This document shows, one piece after another, positions 32,010 through 40,326 of a stretch of 64,000 nucleotides of DNA. The notes beneath the pieces were generated by a model. It worked only from the letters and a program-made list of their open reading frames with translations. It had not been told where the DNA came from and made no database searches. Source of the DNA: VXNJ01 sp009840625 (GTDB lineage Bacteria; Chloroflexota; UBA11872; VXNJ01). The number at the start of each line of letters is the position of its first letter. Position 1 is the stretch's first letter. The stretch covers positions 1,674,001-1,738,000 of the forward strand of contig OZ242304.1 of assembly GCA_965207915.1 (NCBI GenBank), given 5' to 3'. The position numbers and the translations under genes are program-made.

Positions 32010-33020
32010 ATGGACGAGCCGAGTCTCCCTGTGTTGGGCTTGGTCGCTTATTTGATCGCGAGCCTGTCGTCATTCGCGCTGTCTTATTCCACGACTCGCA
32101 TTTCCTGGCAATCCGTCGCATTGAAATTGCCGAATCCCGGCCGGCTCTACCGATCTAACGCGGTCAGGATTGGCGGTGTCGCAATCCTCCCCGCGGTTTT
32201 GATCGGGATGCTGTTAACCAGTACAGACTTGCGTTCGTTATTGGGAATCGTTGTGTGCGCGACGGGCATTACAGGGATAGGTTTAGCCGATGACATTTGG
32301 GACATCCCTCCTTTCGGCAAATTGCTAGGGCAGTGCGCCGTCGCAGTGGCGGCAGTGGCATTTGGCATTCAGATTGAGGTTGTGAGTAATCCCTTTGGCG
32401 GGGCGGTGGAGCTTGAATTCGTAATTGGTGCAGCTTTGACCGTTTTTTGGTTGGTCGGAATGATGAACGCGATAAACCTTTTGGACGGGTTGGATGGCCT
32501 TGCCCCAGGGGTGGTATTGGTTGCCGCGTTCACGATGTCACTTTTGTCGGCAAATCTGGGAAACGGAGCGGTGGCCATCTTCGGCCTGGCTCTTGCCGGT
32601 TCGATAACTGGGTTTCTGCCGTTTAACGCTTATCGAGCGAAGATCATCTTGGGGGATTCTGGTTCGAACCTGCTCGGTTTCCTAATAGGGACGTTTGCAG
32701 TACTTGGGCAGGCAAAAATTGGCACCGCATTGTTGGTTCTAGGAATTCCAATACTGGACGTTGCCTGGACTATCGTCCGTCGATTTCGGAGCGGGCGCGG
32801 GATCATGAGTCGAGACAGGGAGCACCTGCATCACAGACTCTTGGATTCTGGATTGTCTCAGCCCCAAGTCACAGTCGTCTATGTTTTGCTATGCGCCGCG
32901 TTCGGCGTGTCCGCTCTCTTTCTGGAGCGCGCTGAAAAGTTGATAGCGTTGGGTGGATTGGGCATCGTGACCGCGGGTTTGGTGTACCTGGGGGTCAAGA
33001 GATCGCAATCAAAGAATTAA
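32010..33020 (+). CDS. WecA/MraY-family undecaprenyl-phosphate sugar-1-phosphate transferase
   Basis: 336 residues from ATG 32010. This is a multi-pass membrane protein (about 10 helices). It carries the family signatures GLADDIWDI (DD motif), NAINLLDGLDGLAPG, ILGDSGSNLLGF and the cytoplasmic HIH-type loop DREHLHHRLLDSGLS. The HLHHRL loop and the absence of the MraY-specific regions favour the WecA/TagO/RfbA branch, which starts surface polysaccharide or teichoic-type polymer synthesis. The exact sugar substrate cannot be read. It is followed after 177 nt by rpmE. Confidence 0.88.
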   Translation: MDEPSLPVLGLVAYLIASLSSFALSYSTTRISWQSVALKLPNPGRLYRSNAVRIGGVAILPAVLIGMLLTSTDLRSLLGIVVCATGITGIGLADDIWDIPPFGKLLGQCAVAVAAVAFGIQIEVVSNPFGGAVELEFVIGAALTVFWLVGMMNAINLLDGLDGLAPGVVLVAAFTMSLLSANLGNGAVAIFGLALAGSITGFLPFNAYRAKIILGDSGSNLLGFLIGTFAVLGQAKIGTALLVLGIPILDVAWTIVRRFRSGRGIMSRDREHLHHRLLDSGLSQPQVTVVYVLLCAAFGVSALFLERAEKLIALGGLGIVTAGLVYLGVKRSQSKN

Positions 33021-33109
33021 ACGCCCGACTCCGCGGTGCAATTGCTTAGCTGGAGCAGTCCGTACATCCGTAAATGTCAGACCGAATACTTTGGGAACTG
33101 AGATTTGAA

Positions 33110-33143
33110 GGAGCAATTTCATGGACACAAGGAAAATTGCTCC
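33110..33143 (+). promoter_or_regulatory. Hairpin in the leader of rpmE
   Basis: GGAGCAATTT and its complement AAAATTGCTCC pair around an 11-nt loop, 54 nt before the L31 start. It may be a terminator of the upstream transferase gene (no T tail) or a leader structure for autoregulation of the ribosomal protein; the sequence does not decide. Confidence 0.4.
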
Positions 33144-33197
33144 AGTTGAATTAAAATCGCCCGCGTTTTGAAGATTCAAGCTATCTCGATTGATCCA

Positions 33198-33479
33198 ATG
33201 AAGACCGACGTCCATCCCCAGCTCTATGACACCCGAGTAACGTGCACCTGTGGCAATTCGTTTACGACCCGCGCCACGGTTGAGAGATTGCAGCTCGATA
33301 TCTGCTCGAATTGCCATCCGTTTTTTACGGGCACCCAAAAGCTCGTCGACACACAAGGCCAGGTTGAGCGATTCCAGCAGCGACTCAAGAAGGCGGGGCG
33401 CCGCAACCCTGACCCCATCACCGCGACTCCCGAAGACTCTGATTTGATCGCTGAACCGGTTGTCGAAGCCGGCAGTTAG
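33198..33479 (+). CDS. rpmE: 50S ribosomal protein L31
   Basis: 93 residues from ATG 33198 (MKTDVHPQLYD); an earlier TTG at 33168 is less likely because L31 begins MK-x-x-HP. The protein has CTCGNSF and CSNCHPFFTGTQKLVD, i.e. the zinc-binding (C+) form of L31. A C-terminal extension beyond GQVERFQQRL is longer than in E. coli. It is followed by DUF1385, prfA and prmC, a conserved order. Confidence 0.93.
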   Translation: MKTDVHPQLYDTRVTCTCGNSFTTRATVERLQLDICSNCHPFFTGTQKLVDTQGQVERFQQRLKKAGRRNPDPITATPEDSDLIAEPVVEAGS

Positions 33480-33571
33480 TTCACTCAAGACACTAGGCAT
33501 TCCATTCATGGAATCAGACGCTTGAGGTCACCTGCAACTTAACGCCGCAATCTCAACCTAGGTACCAGCTA

Positions 33572-34528
33572 ATGGCCATTTACGGCGGGCAAGCCGTCAT
33601 CGAAGGCGTGATGATGCGCAGTCGGAGCAGAGCAGCAACCGCGGTGCGGACGGCAGACGGTTCGATAGTGGTGCGTGAAATGCCATTGCGCCGGGGCAGC
33701 ATCGTGCAGTCGTTGCGCCGGATTCCAATCGCCCGCGGGATTTCCGCATTGTGGGACGTGTTCGCGCTTGGTACGAGGTCACTGGCGTTTTCGGCTCGAA
33801 TGGCGACGGTTGACCCTGGTAGCGACGAGGGTGACCAATACGAAGTGGACTTTTGGACCAAAGGGATGATGGCGCTTGGATTGGCGCTAGGGATCGTTTT
33901 GTTCTTCATGGCCCCGCTCGGACTCACCGCATTGATTGACCGGTGGATCGAATCCAACACAGTCAGCAATTTAATCGAGGGGTTGATACGTGTCCTAATC
34001 GTCATCGGTTATTTGGCGGCAATCGGACTGATTCCAGACATCTACCGAACATTGCAATACCACGGTGCCGAGCACATGACAGTTAACGCGGTTGAAACAC
34101 GATTGAAACTCACGCCCGTTAACGTGATAGCCCAAAGCAGATTTCACCCGCGCTGCGGAACCAGTTTTCTGTTGACGGTGGTGATCATTTCCATCATTGG
34201 ATTTGCACTCCTTGGAAGACCGGACATTTGGTTTCGGATCGGGTCGCGCCTCGTGATGATCCCGATTGCAGCGGGACTGGCGTTTGAGGTACTTACATTC
34301 CTGGCTTCCCGAAGGCATCAAGCTTGGGCCAAAGCGTTGGCCGCCCCCGGGATCTGGCTGCAACGCCTAACGACGAGACGTCCCGACCTCGAGCAGTGCG
34401 AAGTCGCGATCGCCGCGATTGCCCCCGTGTTGGCTGACAACGATCAACACTTATTGGCCGAATCAGCTTTTACACTTTCAATCCCCGCCGAAACAGCGCC
34501 TCCGCCACCACCGCCGGGCACCAAATGA
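33572..34528 (+). CDS. DUF1385 family membrane protein
   Basis: 318 residues. The N-terminus MAIYGGQAVIEGVMMR is diagnostic of DUF1385 (YqhQ of Bacillus). Several hydrophobic segments follow (LGLALGIVLFFMAPLGL, VLIVIGYLAAIGL, LLTVVIISIIGFALL), with the conserved YHGAEHMTVNA and FHPRCGTSFL blocks, whose His and Cys may bind a metal. The molecular function is not known to me. Its stop overlaps the prfA start (ATGA), and the association with L31, RF1 and PrmC is conserved across several phyla, suggesting a link with translation or envelope homeostasis. Confidence 0.92.
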   Translation: MAIYGGQAVIEGVMMRSRSRAATAVRTADGSIVVREMPLRRGSIVQSLRRIPIARGISALWDVFALGTRSLAFSARMATVDPGSDEGDQYEVDFWTKGMMALGLALGIVLFFMAPLGLTALIDRWIESNTVSNLIEGLIRVLIVIGYLAAIGLIPDIYRTLQYHGAEHMTVNAVETRLKLTPVNVIAQSRFHPRCGTSFLLTVVIISIIGFALLGRPDIWFRIGSRLVMIPIAAGLAFEVLTFLASRRHQAWAKALAAPGIWLQRLTTRRPDLEQCEVAIAAIAPVLADNDQHLLAESAFTLSIPAETAPPPPPPGTK

Positions 34529-35604
34529 ACACCGACCGATTCGAAGATATTCGAAATCGCTACCGCCTGGTAGAGCAAGCTCTTGGCGATCCCGAATCGG
34601 CGAACACTCCCGGGCGACTTGCGGAGTTGGGTCGCGAATTTGCGGATCTATCGCGCAAATTGGAGCTCATCGATCGAATAACCGGAATCGACGTCGAATT
34701 GGAGTCGAACCGGGAGTTAGCTCAAAGAGACGAAGACCCAGAAATCCGCGAATTGGCCATTGCCGAAAATGCCGCCCTCGCCGAGGAAAAAGCGGAATTA
34801 ACTCGGCAATTGAAATTGGCGCTTGTTCCTGCCGACCCGCTGGATTCGCGCAATGCGATCGTCGAAATCCGCGCCGGCACCGGAGGGGAAGAAGCAGCGC
34901 TTTTCGCCGGCGATTTGTTGCGAATGTACCGGCGATACTGCGAACGCCGCAATCTTCGCTTTGAATTGCTGGAGTTGAATGCCTCGCAAGCCGGCGGGGT
35001 AAAGGAAGCAATTGCCGCAGTACGGGGCGAAAGCCCATTTCGGCAATTCAAATTCGAACGGGGTGTCCACAGGGTGCAAAGAGTCCCAGTTACCGAATCC
35101 TCGGGACGGATTCATACATCGGCGGCTTCGGTAGCCGTTTTGCCCGAAGCGGGCGAGGTTGAAGTTGCCATCGACCAAGCGGACCTTCGGATTGATGTTT
35201 TTCGTTCATCAGGCCATGGGGGACAGTCGGTCAATACAACTGATTCGGCTGTGCGGATCACGCATCTGCCAACGGGCATCACAGTCTCAATGCAGGACGA
35301 AAAATCCCAACACAAGAACCGGGCCAAAGCGATGCGTATCTTGCGTTCCCGACTGCTGGATCGCGAACGCGAGCGACAGCTGGCGGCAAGGGGCGCCGAT
35401 CGACGCGATCAAATCGGATCGGGAGACCGAAGCGCCAAAATGCGCACATACAACTTCCCTCAAGATCGATTGACAGACCATCGAATCGGCTACACAGTAC
35501 ATGGTCTGGAGTCAATTTTTGATGGTCGCCTTGAGGAACTAATACTGAAACTCGAAGAGGCGGACTTGGCCGAGCGCCTGGCGGGTCAGGAACCTGGCAG
35601 TTGA
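34525..35604 (+). CDS. prfA: Peptide chain release factor 1
   Basis: 359 residues, normal length. The GGQ motif (SSGHGGQSVNTTDSAVRITH) is in domain 3, and the codon-recognition tripeptide PVT (VQRVPVTESSGRIHTSAA) is of the PxT type that reads UAA and UAG, which distinguishes RF1 from RF2. The start overlaps the DUF1385 stop and the stop overlaps the prmC start, so release factor and its methylase are coupled. Confidence 0.96.
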   Translation: MNTDRFEDIRNRYRLVEQALGDPESANTPGRLAELGREFADLSRKLELIDRITGIDVELESNRELAQRDEDPEIRELAIAENAALAEEKAELTRQLKLALVPADPLDSRNAIVEIRAGTGGEEAALFAGDLLRMYRRYCERRNLRFELLELNASQAGGVKEAIAAVRGESPFRQFKFERGVHRVQRVPVTESSGRIHTSAASVAVLPEAGEVEVAIDQADLRIDVFRSSGHGGQSVNTTDSAVRITHLPTGITVSMQDEKSQHKNRAKAMRILRSRLLDRERERQLAARGADRRDQIGSGDRSAKMRTYNFPQDRLTDHRIGYTVHGLESIFDGRLEELILKLEEADLAERLAGQEPGS

Positions 35605-36470
35605 CCGTCGCTGGCGCCATTGCCTGGGGGCGCAGGGCGCTGGCGAACAGCGAACTTACCGAGCATTCAAAGGACTGCGAAATCCTGCTAGCGCATGCTG
35701 CGGGCAAAGACTTTTCCTGGGTAACTTGCAACCGGCATGAACCGCTATCGGAATGCACTGTGGAAGCGTTTCGGTCGCTTTTGATTGACCGTGCCGCAGG
35801 CACCCCGGTCCAGTACCTGGTCGGTGCCGCTGAGTTCTTTGGATTGAAATTGAATGTTGGGCGAGGCGTTTACATACCAAAGTGGGAGACGGAACTTCTC
35901 GTTGAAGAAGCGTTGAGATTCCTTGAAACTCCGCAACTACCAGACCTTGCGTGGGGGAGGAGCCGGAAGCGGGCATTGATACACGAAGTGGGAACCGGGT
36001 CAGGCGCAATTGCGATCTCAGTCGCAAGACATGCTCCTGGGGCCGAAATCGAGGTATGCGACGTTTCCGCGTTCGCGCTTTCAATGGCTCAAGCAAACGC
36101 CAATCTCAATGGGGTTGCCGGGCAGATCCGTTTTCGCCGCGGAGATCTTCAAAATCCGCTGTTCGGGGTTCCCGATCTGGTGGTGGCCAACCTCCCTTAT
36201 ATAAAGGAGACGGAGGACACTGAATTACCCAAGGAGGTCCGCTCTCAACCGCGATCATCACTTCTCTCACAAAGTTCCGGATTGGCGCACATCGAGCGAC
36301 TCTTGAAAGAGCTCGTCATTAAGCCCGCCGGAAGGGTCATGCTGGAAATTGGGTTTGATCAGGCTCGCGGCGTTCAGTTTCTCTGCTCAGAGATTCCGAA
36401 CCTGCTCTACGAGCGGACTGTTAAGGACTTGGCTGGATTCGATCGCGTCGCAGTGATCGCGTCCGCTTGA
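35601..36470 (+). CDS. prmC: Release factor glutamine methyltransferase
   Basis: 289 residues from a TTG that overlaps the prfA stop (TTGA). The SAM-binding loop is HEVGTGSGAIAISVARH. The catalytic NPPY motif reads NLPY here (DLVVANLPYIKE), a variant seen in some PrmC proteins. The N-terminal substrate domain has YLVGAAEFFGLKLNV and IPKWETELLVE, where PRPETE is usual. PrmC methylates the glutamine of the GGQ motif of RF1/RF2. The gene pair prfA-prmC is the expected arrangement. Confidence 0.93.
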   Translation: MTVAGAIAWGRRALANSELTEHSKDCEILLAHAAGKDFSWVTCNRHEPLSECTVEAFRSLLIDRAAGTPVQYLVGAAEFFGLKLNVGRGVYIPKWETELLVEEALRFLETPQLPDLAWGRSRKRALIHEVGTGSGAIAISVARHAPGAEIEVCDVSAFALSMAQANANLNGVAGQIRFRRGDLQNPLFGVPDLVVANLPYIKETEDTELPKEVRSQPRSSLLSQSSGLAHIERLLKELVIKPAGRVMLEIGFDQARGVQFLCSEIPNLLYERTVKDLAGFDRVAVIASA

Positions 36471-36526
36471 ACCCGAACACGTATACACTGATTAGCAACT
36501 GCAAGATCCAAGCTCAGACGGTGCGG

Positions 36527-36646
36527 ATGGCGATCGACCCAGATAGCAATATCGGATTCGCCAAAGTCGCGACGCCGCGGCGAATTCGCCTCGAACTCGG
36601 GTCGACTTATCTAGAAGCAATTACGCAGAGCGGGATCGATTGCTGA
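36527..36646 (+). CDS. Small leader frame overlapping guaB
   Basis: A 39-codon frame starts at ATG 36527, reads MAIDPDSNIGFAKVATPRRI and then RLELGSTYLEAITQSGIDC, and its TGA overlaps the guaB ATG in the TGATG arrangement typical of coupled genes. No ribosome binding site is obvious and no homologue is known to me. It could be a coupled leader peptide or chance. Confidence 0.3.
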   Translation: MAIDPDSNIGFAKVATPRRIRLELGSTYLEAITQSGIDC

Positions 36647-38133
36647 TGGCATCAGGTCGTTCGATTGAATCAGGATTCACTTTCGACGATGTGCTGTTGG
36701 TGCCAGCTCGCTCCGATGTGATGCCAGCCGATACGGACGTAGGCACGGCTCTGGCCGAGGGACTGGAGCTAAGCGTTCCGCTGATTTCTTCGCCGATGGA
36801 CACGGTCACCGAAGCCGAAATGGCAATCGCCATGGCGCGCGAAGGCGGTCTGGGCGTCATTCATCGGAACCTTTCAATCGTCGACCAGGTGGCAGAAGTC
36901 GACCGCGTAAAGCGGTCGCAGTCAGGGATGATTTCCGACCCGGTAACGCTAGGCGAGGAGGCGCTGCTTGAGGACGCCCTTCAATTGATGCAGAGGTACC
37001 GAATCTCTGGTGTTCCGATAACAGATGCCAACGGCAAACTGCGCGGGATTCTGACCAATCGCGACATCAGGTTCTGTAACGACCGAACGACACCGGTTCG
37101 CGACCTGATGACATCTCGAGACCTGGTAACGGTCCCGGTTGGTACGCAATTGGAAGATGCCGAAGCAATCCTTCACCAGCACCGGGTCGAAAAACTCTTA
37201 GTGGTCGACGGGCAGAACAACTTGCGTGGATTGATTACGGTCAAAGATCTGTCCAAGCGTCGCCAATACCCGAACGCCGTATTCGACGGCCAGGGTCGAT
37301 TATTGGTCGCTGCCGCGGTGGGTGTGGGAGAGCAGGCCAAAGAAAGAGCGATTGCACTGGCAGAACGGGGCGTTGACGTGATCGTCTGCGATACCGCTCA
37401 CGGGCACAGTCGCCGGGTACTGGAAATGACCACCTGGCTTAAATCCAACGTTGCAATCACCGTGATTGCCGGGAATGTGGCCACCTCAGGCGGGGCCGCC
37501 GACCTGGTCGCGGCCGGCGCAGACTGTATCCGTGTTGGAGTCGGTCCGTCAGCAATCTGTACTACGCGGGTGGTAGCCGGTGTGGGAGTGCCGCAGGTTA
37601 CGGCGATCAGTGATGCCGCCCAGGTTTGTTCGGAGCACGGGGTCGGTTTAATTGCCGATGGTGGCATCCGTTATTCGGGAGACGTGGCCAAAGCGATCGC
37701 CGCCGGGGCCGACGCGGTGATGATCGGTGGACTATTTGCCGGTACCGACGAGAGTCCGGGCGAAATCGTGCTTACGCATGGCGAACGTTACAAGGACTAC
37801 CGGGGCATGGGGTCGATCGGCGCCATGCGTGCCCGAGGATTCAGCAAAGACCGATATGCCCAAGACGATGGGCGAAGCGATCAGAAACTGGTCGCCGAAG
37901 GAATCGAGGCGCAGATCCCTTATCGTGGAGCGCTGGCGATTACGGTAGGTCAACTGACCGGCGGGTTGCGGCAGGCGATGGGATATTGCGGCGCCGCCTC
38001 GGTCTCCGAACTTAAGACCAACGCCAAGTTCCTGACCATGTCATCGGCCGGCCTCGAAGAGAGCCATCCCCACGACGTACTCATTACTAAAGAAGCGCCC
38101 AACTACCAGGTCCGCCGGCCCTCGATCCCCTAG
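36646..38133 (+). CDS. guaB: Inosine-5'-monophosphate dehydrogenase
   Basis: 495 residues. The barrel N-terminus is FTFDDVLLVPARSDVMP. Two CBS domains occupy about residues 95-215 (GVPITDANGKLRGILTNRDI; KLLVVDGQNNLRGLITVKDL). The active-site loop is GVGPSAICTTRVVAGVG with the catalytic cysteine, and the flap is YRGMGSIGAMRARGFSKDRY. It oxidises IMP to XMP with NAD, the committed step of GTP synthesis, in the cytosol. The start ATG overlaps the stop of a 39-codon frame. No guaA follows. Confidence 0.96.
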   Translation: MASGRSIESGFTFDDVLLVPARSDVMPADTDVGTALAEGLELSVPLISSPMDTVTEAEMAIAMAREGGLGVIHRNLSIVDQVAEVDRVKRSQSGMISDPVTLGEEALLEDALQLMQRYRISGVPITDANGKLRGILTNRDIRFCNDRTTPVRDLMTSRDLVTVPVGTQLEDAEAILHQHRVEKLLVVDGQNNLRGLITVKDLSKRRQYPNAVFDGQGRLLVAAAVGVGEQAKERAIALAERGVDVIVCDTAHGHSRRVLEMTTWLKSNVAITVIAGNVATSGGAADLVAAGADCIRVGVGPSAICTTRVVAGVGVPQVTAISDAAQVCSEHGVGLIADGGIRYSGDVAKAIAAGADAVMIGGLFAGTDESPGEIVLTHGERYKDYRGMGSIGAMRARGFSKDRYAQDDGRSDQKLVAEGIEAQIPYRGALAITVGQLTGGLRQAMGYCGAASVSELKTNAKFLTMSSAGLEESHPHDVLITKEAPNYQVRRPSIP

Positions 38134-38372
38134 CCGAGGGATGAAATCGCGGTCCAAGTGAAGTTGCAGATTTTCCGGACAGAGCGGTCGCAATCTCTTC
38201 GGTGAACCCCTACGCATCGGGGCGCCAAAAAAGCTTGCCGGTCAAAATGTCCCATGGCCGACCAGGGCTGACAGGCAAATATGCGGGGATTTTCTAGAAT
38301 CTTTCTCTGATTGGCCGGCCGAGCATGGTCCAGCCGCTGCTCGCCCGCATCACCCTCCTCCAGGAATTCCCA

Positions 38373-38834
38373 ATGCCGCCGTCGGTCATCCTCACGCCCA
38401 CAGGAAAACGATCTCTCGAGGCTGAACTCGAAGAGTTGGTTACTGTTCGCCGTCCACTGATCTCGAAACGGATCGAGGAGCACCAGCAATCGGGCGAGCA
38501 CGAGGGTGGCGGCGAGCACGACATAGCCAAGGACGAATTGGCTTCGTGCGAAGGCCGAATCGAAGAAATCCGAGAAATCCTCAACTCAGCCACCATCATT
38601 GACAGCCACGACGCAACCCAGGTTTCAATCGGGGGATCGGTGCAGGTCCGCGACGATCGTGGACGCGAGCGCACTTTCACGATCGTCGGATCAGCGGAAA
38701 TCGACCCCACAAACGGCAGGATTTCCAACGACTCTCCGGCCGCCCGCGCGCTGCTTGGCGCCAAGGCCGGTGAAAGCGTTAGTTTCAAGGCGCCGGGACG
38801 GAAAGTCGAATACGAAGTGATAAGGGTCTGGTAA
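38373..38834 (+). CDS. greA: Transcription elongation factor GreA
   Basis: 153 residues from ATG 38373 with AGGA upstream; the frame could extend to 38325 but GreA starts near LTPTGKRSLEAELEEL. An N-terminal coiled coil is followed by an FKBP-like C-terminal domain (GGSVQVRDDRGRERTFTIVGSAEIDPTNGRIS.. SPAARALLGAKAGESVSFKAPG). GreA rescues backtracked RNA polymerase through acidic residues at the coiled-coil tip. Here the tip reads SGEHEGGGEHDIAKDE where E. coli has HGDLKENAEYHAAREQ, so the two key acids (D41, E44) become Glu and Gly. It is followed by lysS. Confidence 0.92.
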   Translation: MPPSVILTPTGKRSLEAELEELVTVRRPLISKRIEEHQQSGEHEGGGEHDIAKDELASCEGRIEEIREILNSATIIDSHDATQVSIGGSVQVRDDRGRERTFTIVGSAEIDPTNGRISNDSPAARALLGAKAGESVSFKAPGRKVEYEVIRVW

Positions 38835-38868
38835 GCCGCGCCAGAGCGGTGGTTCCCGCCAGTCCGGC

Positions 38869-40323
38869 ATGAACGGCACCGAAGACCGCCTGATCGCCCA
38901 GCGCCGAGCCAAGCTCGCCGAAGTCGGCGACCCCTACCCGGACGGGTTCAAGCCGACGCACCAATTGGCAGAAGCGGTCGCCGAGTGGGAAGAACGAGGG
39001 GAACTCGGGCACTGCCGCGTCGCGGGACGACTGACGCGGATTTCCTCTTTCGGCGGGGGCGCGTTCGCCGATATCGACTCCGAGGGAACGCGTCTGCAGT
39101 TGCTGCTTTCGCGCAAAGTGCTCGGCCCCGATTCCTACACCACGGCCCTTGACTGGGCCGATGTTGGCGACGTTGTTGGGGTCGAAGGGGAATTTTTCCT
39201 CACCCGCACTGGCCAGGCGACTCTGCGGGTAGCGAGCATTCAGTTGCTCGCCAAAGCGCTGCGCCCGTTGCCGGAGAAATACCACGGACTTCGCGACATA
39301 GAAACCCGTTACCGCCGCCGGCACCTGGACCTGATTGCCAACGAGGATTCGCGTCGGATCTTCAAAGCCAGGACCAGAATTGTTTCCCACGTCCGTGCGT
39401 TTCTCGACGGCCGTGGTTTCCTGGAAGTTGAAACACCCACGCTGCAACCGGTTTACGGAGGTGCGGCCGCCCAACCTTTCATCACCCGCTACAACGCGCT
39501 GGACCGCGAATACTATCTTCGGATTTCGGATGAGCTATATCTGAAACGCTTGATCGTCGGCGGATTTGAGCGCGTCTACGAAATCTGCAAGGACTTTCGT
39601 AACGAGGGGATCGACCGTACCCACGGGCCGGAATTTACGATGCTCGAGTGTTACCAAGCGTTCGCCGACTACAACGACGTGATGGAGTTGACCGAACTGA
39701 TGGTCTTCGAAGCCGCAAGCGCGGTAAATGGATCAGCGGTCATCGACGGCGGCGAAAACTCCGATTCAATCGATCTTTCGCCTCCCTGGCCGCGCATCAA
39801 ATTCCGGGATGCCGTACTAGATTCGACCGGATTGGATATCGAGGCGTTTGACGATGCACACGAGTTGGCCGAGGCGGTTCGCACCAGCCGGGTTGACGCG
39901 GACCCCGAGCAGGGCATCGGCAAGGTCTACGACAAGATCCTCGACCAAGCCATCGTGCCCGGAATCACCAATCCCCTGTTCATCTACGACTACCCGCTCG
40001 AATTTGCCCCTTTGGCCAAACGCGTCCCTGGGTCGGACCGGTACGTTGCCAAGGTCGAGGCTTTTGCGCGCGGCATGGAAATTGCCAACGGCTACAGCGA
40101 GCTGACCGATCCGGTCGAACAGCGACGTAGATTCGAAGACCAATATGGCGGCGATCCCGACGCCCAGCCGGTGGACGAAGAGTTCATCGAAGCGCTCGAA
40201 CAGGGCATGCCGCCAACCGGAGGTCTCGGAGTGGGCATTGACCGGCTGGTGATGCTGGTAACAGGGGCACGACATTTTCGCGAGGTTGTTCTATTCCCTC
40301 AACTTCGCTCAGACCCGCAGTAG
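38869..40323 (+). CDS. lysS: Lysyl-tRNA synthetase, class II
   Basis: 484 residues. An OB-fold anticodon-binding domain (GRLTRISSFGGGAFADIDSEG) precedes the class II catalytic core. Motif 2 is RNEGIDRTHGPEFTMLECYQA and motif 3 is GGLGVGIDRLVMLV. It is full length for bacterial LysRS. It lies 34 nt after greA and 3 nt before serS; the greA-lysS-serS order suggests one transcript. Confidence 0.95.
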   Translation: MNGTEDRLIAQRRAKLAEVGDPYPDGFKPTHQLAEAVAEWEERGELGHCRVAGRLTRISSFGGGAFADIDSEGTRLQLLLSRKVLGPDSYTTALDWADVGDVVGVEGEFFLTRTGQATLRVASIQLLAKALRPLPEKYHGLRDIETRYRRRHLDLIANEDSRRIFKARTRIVSHVRAFLDGRGFLEVETPTLQPVYGGAAAQPFITRYNALDREYYLRISDELYLKRLIVGGFERVYEICKDFRNEGIDRTHGPEFTMLECYQAFADYNDVMELTELMVFEAASAVNGSAVIDGGENSDSIDLSPPWPRIKFRDAVLDSTGLDIEAFDDAHELAEAVRTSRVDADPEQGIGKVYDKILDQAIVPGITNPLFIYDYPLEFAPLAKRVPGSDRYVAKVEAFARGMEIANGYSELTDPVEQRRRFEDQYGGDPDAQPVDEEFIEALEQGMPPTGGLGVGIDRLVMLVTGARHFREVVLFPQLRSDPQ

Positions 40324-40326
40324 AAC

